In this document: positions 9,376 to 18,904 of the stretch, in pieces
Layout of the letters: every line of letters starts with the position of its first letter
How positions within the stretch are numbered: position 1 is the stretch's first letter
DNA from: Candidozyma auris
Lineage: Eukaryota > Ascomycota > Pichiomycetes > Serinales > Metschnikowiaceae
Assembly (NCBI RefSeq): GCF_003013715.1
Contig: NC_072812.1
Coordinates: forward strand, 496,001 to 560,000
Direction: 5' to 3'
Length of the DNA stretch: 64,000 bases
Position numbers and translations under genes: made by a program
The notes under the pieces: generated by a model
What the model saw: the letters and a program-made list of their open reading frames with translations, nothing else
Databases searched by the model: none
Told to the model about the DNA's origin: nothing

Positions 9376-12300
9376 TTAGTTCTTTTCTTCCTCGTACTCG
9401 TCCTTTGAGTGAGTTTGGACGTACTCGACCGCAAGGGCCTTGACCCGAGCAACAGATTGTTCGTTTCCGTTTTCTTCTTCAAACCTGAGCCATTTGGCGA
9501 AGAAGAATTTAGCTTGCTTTCTGGAAAGCTTAACATTTAAAACTCTTTCGAATAAGTCTTGTACATGCTCTTTGTTGTTGTGTTTAATCTCCTGATCGAT
9601 GTATACGTTCCACAAATCGATCCTTTTAGGGGCATCAGTCACCAAACCTTCAAACAAACTTCTACCTTGCTCCGCATCACCTTTGGCGAACTCCAATTGA
9701 GCAAACTTTCTGACGACCTCTATATGACTTCTCTTGGGTAATGCTTGTAATGCACGGGCGAGGGTCTCATGAGCAGTTTCTCCCTCTCCTCTGTCCATGA
9801 GGTAGGAGCCGTATTGAACCCAAACAGATGTTTCCTTGCCAAACTTTTTCAACATAGACTTGTAAAGTTTGTTCGCCTTGTCGAATTTTTCAGACAACAC
9901 AAATATACCAACAAGCTTTTGATGCATAGTCAACGAATCCATGTATTGAGTAGCACGTTTGAAGGCCTCGTCGAGAGATTCGTCGCTACCGAAACTGTTT
10001 TCTAAGTTTAGAATTGCAATCCAGATGTTCATTTTTTCCTGTTCCTCGCGATAATTGATGGTCTTGAGAGCACGCTCAGCGATTTCACGAGACTTGTCAA
10101 CTTCACCAAGCTGTAATTGGAAGGACATGTAATTCATCCAAAGTACTGATGAGTCTGGGTTTCCAATGAGCAAGCGTTCGAAATCAGCAACAGATTGAGG
10201 TGCTCTGGAGTTCATTTCACCGGTTTTATCTTCCACCTGCTTCTTAGACTTCCTCTTCTTTTTCTTGTGAGCCTCAGTAAAATCTTCCTCCTCGTCAGAT
10301 GAAGTATCGTCATCCTCAGCTTGATCTAGAATTGATGCTGTCCAGTCAAAGCCGTTAGAGGACAAGCCTGTTTGCCCTGAAGAAGCTGTTTTTTTGTCGC
10401 TTTCGTCATCTGATTCATCCAGTTCATCTTCATCGTCGCTGCCTTCAACGTTGGAGTCCTCATTAAATGCGTTTTCGATGACATCGTTATCAGATTGCGC
10501 GCCAGTTTCGTCGCCGGAGGTGTTTTCAAGCTCATCCGAGAAATAGGACGCCTTCATTCCGAGCGATAATTGCTTCTTGTCGCTATCAATCTTGAGAATC
10601 TTGACCTTCACACGATCGCCCTCTCCAAAGAGCGCAAGAACATTTTCCACAGGGGTATCGGCGATTTCAGATCGATGACATAAACCACTGACGTTTGATG
10701 TACCATCTAGTTTGACAAAAACACCAAACTCTGCAACTTTCCGAACCGAACCATCATACCTTTCTCCGACTTGCAACTCCTCAAAAGTCTTGAATGTGGA
10801 TAAATCACCATTCACCTCGCTCTCCTTGAGAGTCATGAGGATACGACCCTCAGCTTTGCACTGCGATATTTTTCCAGAAACAGCTTGGTTAACTTTGAAA
10901 AATTTCTTCCAATCTGCCAAGTATGCATCGGAGATATCTGCCACGCGGACCAAAGCGAAAATCTCTCTTCCCAAAGATATGTAGAGGCCATTGTTCCTGA
11001 TAGATTTGATGAATCCCTTGACAAGGTCTCCCCGTTTGATCTCTTCCAAGGAGTTAACTGGCTTATCTCGAGCGATCTCTTCGTTTCTTAAACTCACGAA
11101 GATTTTGCCTTGTTTGGCATCAATTTCCTCCACTGTGGCAATCACTGCAGAATTCACCTTGTATACCTCTTCCAATTTATCGTCATAGTCATTTAAAGCA
11201 TCAGTTATGTAGGCGTATCCAACCACGCCCCTAGCTAACTCCACCAAGACGTAGTTTGGGGCGACTTTAAAGACCTTAGCTGGGTACCTCTCCATGGGTT
11301 TGAGGTCCTCAATAGACGTCACTGCCTTATTGTTCCCACTAAATTCCACGACATGATGCTCAAAGTCGAGACTGATCACTGTCGCCCTGATGGCACATCC
11401 TATAGGGAAGGAAGCAATGAAATCTTCGTAAAGTGAAATCTCGCTGGAAAGGTTATAAAGCGAGATTCGACCATCGAGACCCGGTGAAAATGAGACATGG
11501 GCAACTCCATGATCAAATGATTGCAAAAAAACAATATACTCACCACCCACCCTCACATCATCAAAAACTGGGGTCTTGTAGGGTGTTTTGCTCTTGAGCT
11601 CCTTAGGGAGAATTGACAATTCAATTATCGTAGACGTGGAGAAAGTTGACACGGGAGAGTATTTCTGGCTGCTCTCATCAAAGTAACCGATGATTTTTGC
11701 ATCAATTCTATCGCCTTCTTTGAACTCAGAAAGCGGGTTTTGTTTGTTTTTGATGGAATTCCACGTAGGGAACACCTGAGAAGCTTCGAGACGACCGTAC
11801 AAGTTGTCCGCAAGCTTGACATTGATGTATCCATTCTCAACGGAGGCTACCACCCCCTGGGTTCTGGAGCCAACTGAGTAATCGGAAGCTTTGAGTTTGG
11901 TTGTGTCAACTGGATTTTTTATGTGGAGCTTCTTCAAACCCTTATCACTGACTCCACTAAACGCAAGATAGAATCTCCGATTCTCATCGTCAGTCCTGAT
12001 AACATTACATGCAACACTCTGATTCTTATAGAATTTCGAAGATAAATCTTGTGATGAATCATTAGAGGCGTTCTTCGCCAAAACGAGACCAGTAAGTTTT
12101 CCACCAAAGCTAACAAATATTCCCATGCTTGTGACTGATTTGACAAATCCAGGAATGACAGTTCCAAGATGGACTTCTTCATAGCTTGCAGGAAATAATC
12201 CAACCCTGGCTGCGTGTAGAAGCGATTGTTTGGCAGTGGCAATAACAGCTCTAGCCTTGTAGTCTTTCTCAAGGATCAAGATCTCCAATTTTTCTCCGAC

Positions 12301-14430
12301 ATTAAGAGACTTGTGAACTTGACGGCATTCATCGTAGCCGCCATCAGACAAATGCTCTGAAGAGACAACACCTCTTAAATTAGATCCCTCCAATTCAACT
12401 ATTATCGCATCCTTCTTCTTTTCCACTATGAAGGCTTCAATGATGGTCTTTCCAACTTCCACATCCTCGAGGTGCTTCATTTGATTGCTGGTCAATTCAG
12501 CAGACTGGCGCAACGTAACTGTGATTTTATTGTCTAGCTGGTTGAAATTAAGGACTCTGACGTTAACTGCTTGTCCTTCCTTAAGGTATTCACTAGCGTT
12601 CTGGACAAACGTTTCCGAAATCTCGTTTTTTGGTAGGTATGCTTTCATATTGCCGAAGAAAGAAACCAAGACACCGGAACCTATGAACTTTTCAACAATA
12701 GCTGTGCTTTTGAAGCCAACATCAAGAGACTCAAAATCCTTCAAAATCGTGTCTTCGTCCATGTTGACAAGACTCTTTCTAAGAGTTGCAAAAAGCTTTT
12801 TGCCGGCTTTTGCCAAGATTCTTGTTTTAACTTTACTGCCAGTTCTAAACTTTCTTTCAGGGTACATCATTCTCGAATCAGAGATGTGTGTTGGTGGAAC
12901 GAACGCCTCAAAGTCACCAAAAACCTTGAGAACAATACCCTTAGCATCAGGAAGTATACTAGTAATTTCGGCAGCGGCGACAAGCTCTCCGACAGGTATG
13001 TCGTCTGTGGAGACAAATTGAGAATCGATTGCCTTCGGTTTGAAAGTCAATATGAGTACGTCATCAATCTCATTGAAACCTAACACACGCGCTCTATGCT
13101 TGGAACCAACATAATAATGCTTATGTATATCCAAATCGGGATCGATATTTGATTTGTGAACCTCACCGAAGGAGCTTCCAAGATCCACATAAATATATTC
13201 CTTGTCTGCGCCGGCCACAGTTACTCCCTCTTCGAAGATGAAGCCGATGGGAAACGCCGTTAGTGGATCTTTGTTAAGAGTTGGTTGCAACGAGAGAATT
13301 CGATTGGCTTTGGATAAGATGAACTTTTTAGCCCCCTCGCAAAAAACAGTACCAATTATTCTGGCTCTTACTGTCGCACCAACTGCAAAGTGGTTTTTTA
13401 GCTTCTCGAGATTATAGTCCTCAGCATGTGGTAATGAGAAGGAGGCATCCACCATACCAAACACTCTGGCAGCAACACCGTGATCGGAGACCTCGGTAAC
13501 GGTGGCGTTGACAATTGCACCAGGGTGCACTGCATCAATGGAGCTGATAACTGAAACAACTGTCTTTTTGTTGACCTGTTCGTTCGAGCCAGGTCTCAAG
13601 GTGATTGTTCTAGATGACGAGCTGACGATGGCTGAAAGGATGACCTGACCAGTTTGCATTGATGAAATGTCTAGTTCTGCCTTCTTCAACTCCTTCTTGG
13701 ACATAAAGCCAACAAATTTGTCGATTCCGGTTGTAAGAACAAGACCATGGTCCTCAATAGACTTCACAGAACCTTGAATGAAATTACCTGGTGTCAAATC
13801 ATCTTCTTCGATACCTTCGTTCACGACAGAAGGCTCGATGGAAAGACTGATTTTCTTGTTTGACTCTTCATTAGGTAGCACAGCAGCACGCACCCACTGG
13901 CCGATCGTGAAAATCTGATCTAACTTGGGCATCTCTGGCTTGAAACTGAGGCCCTGAGTCTTATCTTCATCATCACTTTCTTCGTCACTTGAGTCTTCCA
14001 TGGCGTTTTCGTATCTCTCGATCATCTCGGAAATTTCTTCGCTAATATTTGTGATTGATACATGTCCAAAGAGATTGTCACCAATGGCGACTGTGAGGTC
14101 CATCTTGTCGATTCTCACAATCTGACCCAATACTGATGACCCAGGTAATAAGTTTTTGAAGGAAAAGTGTTCGATCTCGATTTCTTTTTCGGTGATCTCT
14201 TCTTCTTGATCTATAGACTTCTTCTTTTTGCTTTTCTTCTTCTTCTTGGGTACATCCGCAGATTCTGGAGCGTTTCTCTTCAAGCCTTTGCCCTGCTCAA
14301 AGAGAACATCCTCGGTGGCCTTGTTGGAGATGGTTTTTAACTCCAATGGTGTCAAGACCGAGGCCCCACCTCTTGGGAACGCAACCTCAGAGCTGCTCAA
14401 AGCATACTTGGAGCGAGTAGGTTCGTCCAT
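9376..14430 (-). CDS. RRP5: rRNA-processing protein Rrp5 (S1 repeats plus C-terminal HAT/TPR repeats)
   Basis: Large nucleolar U3-associated factor needed for cleavages in ITS1 that separate the small and large subunit pathways. The 1684 residues match the family (S. cerevisiae about 1729). After a basic stretch (KKKKKSKKKK near residue 65) there is a long array of S1 RNA-binding repeats from about residue 85 to 1290; repeated patterns such as GxxVxgxVxxvxxxGvxVxfxg are visible many times. An acidic, Ser-rich linker at about 1295-1400 contains SSDEEEDF. A C-terminal helical HAT/TPR block covers about 1410-1670 (for example WMNYMSFQLQLG, WVQYGSYLM and WNVYIDQEI). The ATG at 14430 is the first in frame and gives MDEPTRSKYALSSSEVAFPRGG, the usual N-terminal signature region. 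A PAC motif lies 44 bp upstream. Confidence 0.96.
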   Translation of the reverse strand: MDEPTRSKYALSSSEVAFPRGGASVLTPLELKTISNKATEDVLFEQGKGLKRNAPESADVPKKKKKSKKKKSIDQEEEITEKEIEIEHFSFKNLLPGSSVLGQIVRIDKMDLTVAIGDNLFGHVSITNISEEISEMIERYENAMEDSSDEESDDEDKTQGLSFKPEMPKLDQIFTIGQWVRAAVLPNEESNKKISLSIEPSVVNEGIEEDDLTPGNFIQGSVKSIEDHGLVLTTGIDKFVGFMSKKELKKAELDISSMQTGQVILSAIVSSSSRTITLRPGSNEQVNKKTVVSVISSIDAVHPGAIVNATVTEVSDHGVAARVFGMVDASFSLPHAEDYNLEKLKNHFAVGATVRARIIGTVFCEGAKKFILSKANRILSLQPTLNKDPLTAFPIGFIFEEGVTVAGADKEYIYVDLGSSFGEVHKSNIDPDLDIHKHYYVGSKHRARVLGFNEIDDVLILTFKPKAIDSQFVSTDDIPVGELVAAAEITSILPDAKGIVLKVFGDFEAFVPPTHISDSRMMYPERKFRTGSKVKTRILAKAGKKLFATLRKSLVNMDEDTILKDFESLDVGFKSTAIVEKFIGSGVLVSFFGNMKAYLPKNEISETFVQNASEYLKEGQAVNVRVLNFNQLDNKITVTLRQSAELTSNQMKHLEDVEVGKTIIEAFIVEKKKDAIIVELEGSNLRGVVSSEHLSDGGYDECRQVHKSLNVGEKLEILILEKDYKARAVIATAKQSLLHAARVGLFPASYEEVHLGTVIPGFVKSVTSMGIFVSFGGKLTGLVLAKNASNDSSQDLSSKFYKNQSVACNVIRTDDENRRFYLAFSGVSDKGLKKLHIKNPVDTTKLKASDYSVGSRTQGVVASVENGYINVKLADNLYGRLEASQVFPTWNSIKNKQNPLSEFKEGDRIDAKIIGYFDESSQKYSPVSTFSTSTIIELSILPKELKSKTPYKTPVFDDVRVGGEYIVFLQSFDHGVAHVSFSPGLDGRISLYNLSSEISLYEDFIASFPIGCAIRATVISLDFEHHVVEFSGNNKAVTSIEDLKPMERYPAKVFKVAPNYVLVELARGVVGYAYITDALNDYDDKLEEVYKVNSAVIATVEEIDAKQGKIFVSLRNEEIARDKPVNSLEEIKRGDLVKGFIKSIRNNGLYISLGREIFALVRVADISDAYLADWKKFFKVNQAVSGKISQCKAEGRILMTLKESEVNGDLSTFKTFEELQVGERYDGSVRKVAEFGVFVKLDGTSNVSGLCHRSEIADTPVENVLALFGEGDRVKVKILKIDSDKKQLSLGMKASYFSDELENTSGDETGAQSDNDVIENAFNEDSNVEGSDDEDELDESDDESDKKTASSGQTGLSSNGFDWTASILDQAEDDDTSSDEEEDFTEAHKKKKRKSKKQVEDKTGEMNSRAPQSVADFERLLIGNPDSSVLWMNYMSFQLQLGEVDKSREIAERALKTINYREEQEKMNIWIAILNLENSFGSDESLDEAFKRATQYMDSLTMHQKLVGIFVLSEKFDKANKLYKSMLKKFGKETSVWVQYGSYLMDRGEGETAHETLARALQALPKRSHIEVVRKFAQLEFAKGDAEQGRSLFEGLVTDAPKRIDLWNVYIDQEIKHNNKEHVQDLFERVLNVKLSRKQAKFFFAKWLRFEEENGNEQSVARVKALAVEYVQTHSKDEYEEEKN

Positions 14431-14753
14431 AATGTAAGGTAAAGTCTACAGGTCAAAAATTTCGAGATGGCCTTCTCATCGCATTATCGTGGATTCACTA
14501 CAGTATACAGGTGACACCAGGTTCTCTCAAAAGGAACCTTTATAATTCTTCTCTGAGGAATTTTGACCAAGCGAATAAAGAAAATAAAAAAGAAACCTGA
14601 ATTAGAATTAACACGACACATATTAGACTAACCTATATTATTTCCCGATATATCCCGATATATCTTTCTTGAAAGCTTCTCCTTATGCGTTTCACCTTTT
14701 GCACCCATTAACAGAGTGCAGTCCTGTCCTACTGTGGGTCAAGGTAACGACGT
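14431..14753. other. Gap between ETP1 stop and RRP5 start
   Basis: This 323 bp gap carries the RRP5 promoter and the ETP1 3' flank. Apart from the PAC site it has an RRPE-like CAAAAATTTC near 14454-14463 and a perfect tandem pair of CCCGATATAT at 14644-14663 close to the ETP1 3' end. I see no open frame worth calling and no RNA gene. Confidence 0.6.
14475..14482 (-). promoter_or_regulatory. PAC motif upstream of RRP5
   Basis: The plus strand reads CTCATCGC, so the RRP5 sense strand reads GCGATGAG, an exact PAC core. PAC, usually paired with RRPE, drives ribosome-biogenesis genes in yeasts, and a near-RRPE sequence lies about 12 bp further downstream towards RRP5. The distance to the ATG is short (44 bp), so the site could also be in the 5' leader. 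Confidence 0.6.
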
Positions 14754-16403
14754 TCACTTTTTTTTTATGTTACTCTTCTTCTTTGGTTTCATGATCACTT
14801 GCCCTTCCTTAACTTCTGCTGGTTGATCTTTGAACTTCGCCTGTGATTCCAAGTAAAACATGAGATCCCTTACCTGCTCGGAGAGGTCTTCTCTTTCTGT
14901 CTTAAGCTTCTCGTTCTCTTGAATTAAATAATCAACCTTGTTTGAAAGACCCTCGTTCAATACGTTTGCTTCGTTGAGTTCACTAGCAGCAATCTTAAGA
15001 GACTTCTCCTTGATGTCGATCTTTCTGTTGAGTGCTGGAATCACACTCGATGTGAGCTTCTTGACTTGTTCACTCAACTCACTCACCTTGCTCTCCAATT
15101 CAGTAACTCTTGATGAATTGACTTCATTAGATGACCCTCTGCGAGCCACATTGTTTGACTTCTCGTGTAATAGTAACTCATAATACTCTCGCTGGCTGAT
15201 AAGCTGACTCAAAAGAAGCTCGGAATACTCGTCGTTGCTTTGATCCTTAGTCAGTTTCGTATCATCCTTCTCAGGCAATTCAACAATCTTGCCATCCTCT
15301 TCTGTGGTGACTAAACGATGTACATATCTGTCACCGGCATAGTCCCAGATTCTGGATGTACTGAGCTCCATAGCAAAGCAATGACCGGTTTCTACAAAGT
15401 GCTTTAAGGAATGCTGCTCCGGGGCATATCGATCACAGCCGAGATTACCGCAGATTAAGCATACCCAAAGGTTTGTCGTTGCCAGACAATCCACACAGTG
15501 GTCTGTAGTGCTGTTTCTACTGCTTGAGCCTTCACCCTCATGTTGATGCAGCAGCTGCTGCTGTTGGATCCTTGAGTTAATTTGCAGAAGTCTCCTTACG
15601 GATCTCTTGATATTCTGATTCAGTACACTATTCGTATATCGACAAATAGGGCATGTATCGTCGCTCCACTTCGAGAGACAGGTACTATGAAATGTGTGCT
15701 GGCATGGAATAGTGAGTAACCCTGAGATCTCAAAGTCAAGTCTTTCAAGACAGACCGGACATGTTGGTAGCTCAACCGGTGTATTGTTGTTCTCCGTCTG
15801 ACTGGTGAACGGGTCCTCCAACAAGAACGGGATAAGTGTATCCTTTGCTGCTAACTTCGTAGACCCTTCAGCTACGACCGACTTCACATAAACCACATGA
15901 CAAGCTTCGGGCTCCATGGAATTGAATGGCTTTCCATCAAAATGGTATTGAAACTCTGCTGCGCGTAACACATCATTGAACTTAAGAAGCACTAAGAATC
16001 GATTGGCCTTTTCACTCTTGAGGATCCTTATATGTGTTATACTATCTAGGTAATGATCTCCGATATATCCCAATAGATCTGTTGCCGTAAAGTATGTGGG
16101 AAGCGCCAATATCGAAAGCATCGTTTGGTCATTGGTGTTGGTGACGACAGCTTTCAGCAGCGAATCATCTTCATCATCATCAAAGTCACGAAATAAACGG
16201 ATCACCCCTTCGCCAAGCTGTTTCGCCTTCAAGGGGACATTTGGCGAAGAGTCTGCTTGCATCGCAGGAGGGTCTATGCTGACAACGGAAATAGGAGAAC
16301 AACGATAATCTGAACCAATTTTTTTGGGAGAGCCGACTGAGTTTTCTGAAGTATCTAATGAATTGAAAGCTAACAGTATACGATAATAATCTGTGCCGAC
16401 CAT
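14754..16403 (-). CDS. ETP1: BRAP2/Etp1-like RING and ZnF-UBP protein
   Basis: Member of the BRAP2 family, predicted ubiquitin ligases; S. cerevisiae Etp1 (YHL010C) is linked to ethanol tolerance. The 549 residues have the full family layout: a BRAP2 RRM-like domain at about 90-175; a RING finger at 215-254 starting CPVCLERL and ending CPICR, with the Cys-His pairs of a C3HC4-type ring (PCQHTFHSTCLSKW); a UBP-type zinc finger at about 297-370 (CVDCLATTNLWVCLICG, then HSLKHFVETGHCFAMEL); and a long coiled coil from about 400 to 535, followed by a lysine-rich end (KPKKKSNIKKK). The family is well recognised; the exact role in this yeast is inferred. Confidence 0.9.
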   Translation of the reverse strand: MVGTDYYRILLAFNSLDTSENSVGSPKKIGSDYRCSPISVVSIDPPAMQADSSPNVPLKAKQLGEGVIRLFRDFDDDEDDSLLKAVVTNTNDQTMLSILALPTYFTATDLLGYIGDHYLDSITHIRILKSEKANRFLVLLKFNDVLRAAEFQYHFDGKPFNSMEPEACHVVYVKSVVAEGSTKLAAKDTLIPFLLEDPFTSQTENNNTPVELPTCPVCLERLDFEISGLLTIPCQHTFHSTCLSKWSDDTCPICRYTNSVLNQNIKRSVRRLLQINSRIQQQQLLHQHEGEGSSSRNSTTDHCVDCLATTNLWVCLICGNLGCDRYAPEQHSLKHFVETGHCFAMELSTSRIWDYAGDRYVHRLVTTEEDGKIVELPEKDDTKLTKDQSNDEYSELLLSQLISQREYYELLLHEKSNNVARRGSSNEVNSSRVTELESKVSELSEQVKKLTSSVIPALNRKIDIKEKSLKIAASELNEANVLNEGLSNKVDYLIQENEKLKTEREDLSEQVRDLMFYLESQAKFKDQPAEVKEGQVIMKPKKKSNIKKK

Positions 16404-16614
16404 ATGGCAAGGTCGAGGAGATGTAGTGAATTGAAGATCTAGGTGATATCCATGCCGGATTGAGATAGTATTGGAAGTGAAGAGAAGACGACTAACACTA
16501 GAGAAATCGACGTGATACCTGGTAAAAGTTTGATTTCCTCAGACTATACTTGCCTTTTCGGATCTAGCTTCTCCTTATATAAATCTTTACTAATCTCTTG
16601 TCGATGTACCATGA

Positions 16615-17396
16615 TCACCTATCGAGACCGAATTTTTCCTTGTCGAATTCCTCAAGGCTCTCGATGATCTCGCCGCCGTTAGCAATTATATCCTTCTCTT
16701 TACCTTTAAGTTCCTCTAATGCCTTGGGATGAGGAATCCAGATGACATGTCCCCTGGCGTTTTGCCCAGAGATCACACCCGGAATACCATCCTCAAAGAT
16801 CAAGCACTCCTCGATCTTAATAGGTTCGAGACCCTCTTTCTCTCTTCCATCATTAATACTCTTCAAGCAAACATACCAAATGTCCGGCTGAGGTTTTCCA
16901 CGCCCTGGTGGGATCCTCTCATCGTCGCCAGTGACAATGTGTCCATCAAAAAGCGCAAAACCTTCACTGAGATGAGCAGTCTTCTTCAAATAATTTGCTG
17001 TATTTGAACTAGTGGCCAAGCCCATGGGAATATCGTGTTCTTTCAAGTATTTCAACAAGTCTAACGCGCCAGGCAAAAACTCAGAGCGATGCCACTTCGT
17101 GTCTTGAACCTCATACAGCTTCTTCATGAACTCTTCCCTCGTTACAGGCAACTCAAAAAAATCAACAACCTTTTGTGCTGCTTCTGGGCCGGGTCTGCCT
17201 TGCAAATCAATCTTGATGTCCCAGGTCAACGGTCCCTTTCCGAAGAGTGCAAGTGTCTCAGTAGCAGCCTCGGTGTAGATATCCTCGGTGTTGATGAGTG
17301 TACCATCCATGTCTGGTGTTAGCAGCTATCATAGTCAAATATTTGTTGGGACATACCGAAAAGACACGCCTTTATTGTCCTAGTGCCAATCGTCAT
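16615..17396 (-). CDS. HAD-superfamily phosphatase, YKL033W-A/HDHD1-like, two exons
   Basis: Small HAD hydrolase related to S. cerevisiae YKL033W-A and to human HDHD1 (a pseudouridine-5'-phosphatase); the substrate here is unproven. The uninterrupted frame (16615-17310) would begin MDGTLINTED and lack the nucleophile of HAD motif I. A 44 nt intron at 17313-17356 explains this. Exon 1 (17357-17396, 40 nt) encodes MTIGTRTIKACLF and the first base of an Asp codon, and joining to 17312 gives FDMDGTL with D14 as nucleophile and D16 as acid/base. The joined protein has 245 residues. Later motifs are present: LATSSNT (motif II), the GRGKPQPD region (motif III) and FEDGIPGV (motif IV). The N-terminus after splicing, KACLFDMDG, matches the S. 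cerevisiae homologue. Confidence 0.88.
17313..17356 (-). other. 44 nt spliceosomal intron in the HAD phosphatase gene
   Basis: On the minus strand the intron begins GTATGT, has the branch sequence GCTAAC, and ends ACCAG only a few bases later. Removal keeps frame (exon 1 is 40 nt, phase 1) and restores the catalytic DxDGT motif, which is strong functional support for the splice. Confidence 0.88.
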
Positions 17397-17681
17397 CGTG
17401 ATAAAGAAAATGTGGTTAAGGTGTTACATTTGTACGGCCGCATTCCCCGGATTTTTTTCCGTTTCATTTGGCTGCGAAACCAACTCTTACAGACGCAGAC
17501 AAATGGGGAAAGCTAATAAGATGTGCCAGCATAGTTTTTCTATCTTCTTCTTTTGGTGATTCATTGAATGCGTTACATGTTCGCACAATGAAACGTCTCA
17601 TGTAGTGTGCTAAGTCGATGTGTAAATTTACGAAGAAGATCCCGTTTGTAAGCATTATTAATATAAATCCTCGCCACTGGT

Positions 17682-18644
17682 TTACAATGGAGCATTCTTG
17701 AACAAGTATGAAATACTCTCGCCGTTGTGAAGTCTTCTGATTGCCTCAGCCAACACGGCACTCACGTCAATGGTATCTAGCTTAGGACACAACGACACCT
17801 TCTCCTCAAATGGAACCGTATTTGTGCACACTATGGCTTTGAGCTTAGAGTTATTAATGTTTTTGATGGCGTTACCGGAGAGAATGCCGTGGGTTACAAT
17901 TGCAATGACCTCTTTAGCCTTGTTCTCAAGGAGCACTTCAGCTGCCTTGGCTAACGTACCACACGTATCAGCCATGTCGTCGACAATAATACAGATTTTG
18001 TCCGTCACATCCCCGACAAGAACCATTTTGGAAACCTCGTTGGCCCTCGCACGTTCCTTGTGAATTAAGGCAAAATTCAAATCTAGCGTGTCAGCCAACC
18101 CGGCAGCTCTCTTGGCTCCACCAGCATCTGGTGAAATAATAATCGCCTCTTTGTAGTTGACCTTCTCCTTGATATACCTCACTACACTGGGCTCAGCATA
18201 CAAGTTATCCACCGGTACATCAAAAAATCCTTGTATCTGAGACGCGTGTAGGTCCATAGTAATGACGTGATTGCATCCAGCAGTAGTCAACATATCTGCC
18301 ATGAGCTTTGCCGTGATTGGTGCTCTTGACTTATCCTTTCTATCCTGTCTGGCGTAAGGGAAGTTGGGGAGAATAACGGTGATTCTTCTTGCACTGGCCG
18401 TCTTGCATGCATTGATCATAATAAGAAGCTCTAACACGCGGTCATTGACCTCTCCTGAGCCGATTTGACAAATAATGAAGATGTCTTCATCTCTGACACT
18501 TTCTCCAATGCTGAAGGTTACCTCTCCACTGGAGTCTCTTTTCAACTCGCTAGGAGAGAGCTTTAAGCCTAACCTTTTGGCCACAAGTTCCGCTAGACCA
18601 CGATGGACATCGCTCGCCAAGAGCTTAATGGAGTTGCTGGACAT
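17682..18644 (-). CDS. PRS3: Ribose-phosphate pyrophosphokinase subunit (PRPP synthetase), Prs3-like
   Basis: Makes phosphoribosyl pyrophosphate from ribose-5-phosphate and ATP, feeding purine, pyrimidine, histidine, tryptophan and NAD synthesis; in yeast it works in hetero-oligomers with other Prs subunits. The 320 residues equal the S. cerevisiae Prs3 length, and the frame reads [20 protein letters not shown] as in that paralogue. Visible motifs: [12 protein letters not shown] (ATP-binding region), [20 protein letters not shown] (metal/ATP flexible-loop region) and the PRPP-binding loop [13 protein letters not shown]. No regulatory insertion is present, unlike Prs1 and Prs5. Assignment to Prs3 rather than Prs2/Prs4 rests on length and N-terminal similarity recalled from the family. 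Confidence 0.9.
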   Translation of the reverse strand: MSSNSIKLLASDVHRGLAELVAKRLGLKLSPSELKRDSSGEVTFSIGESVRDEDIFIICQIGSGEVNDRVLELLIMINACKTASARRITVILPNFPYARQDRKDKSRAPITAKLMADMLTTAGCNHVITMDLHASQIQGFFDVPVDNLYAEPSVVRYIKEKVNYKEAIIISPDAGGAKRAAGLADTLDLNFALIHKERARANEVSKMVLVGDVTDKICIIVDDMADTCGTLAKAAEVLLENKAKEVIAIVTHGILSGNAIKNINNSKLKAIVCTNTVPFEEKVSLCPKLDTIDVSAVLAEAIRRLHNGESISYLFKNAPL

Positions 18645-18904
18645 TTATGGAATCAGCTAAGTAATTAATCTGAGATGAGACTAAAAATTAACTTGGTGCA
18701 GTAATCAAATCAATGATATGAAGGAAAAAAAATTGCACTCGCGCACCTCGTTCACATCTTCTCAAGATTGAGGGTTACTCCATTCTCCAGAGTGGTTTAT
18801 GTATTATATTGACAAATAATCGACCTTATAGAGGTGGCCCGAGCTCAAATTCAGCAATGTGTCATTTCTTCCAGCTCAGAATCTGCAAATTTCTTTCCTT
18901 TTAC

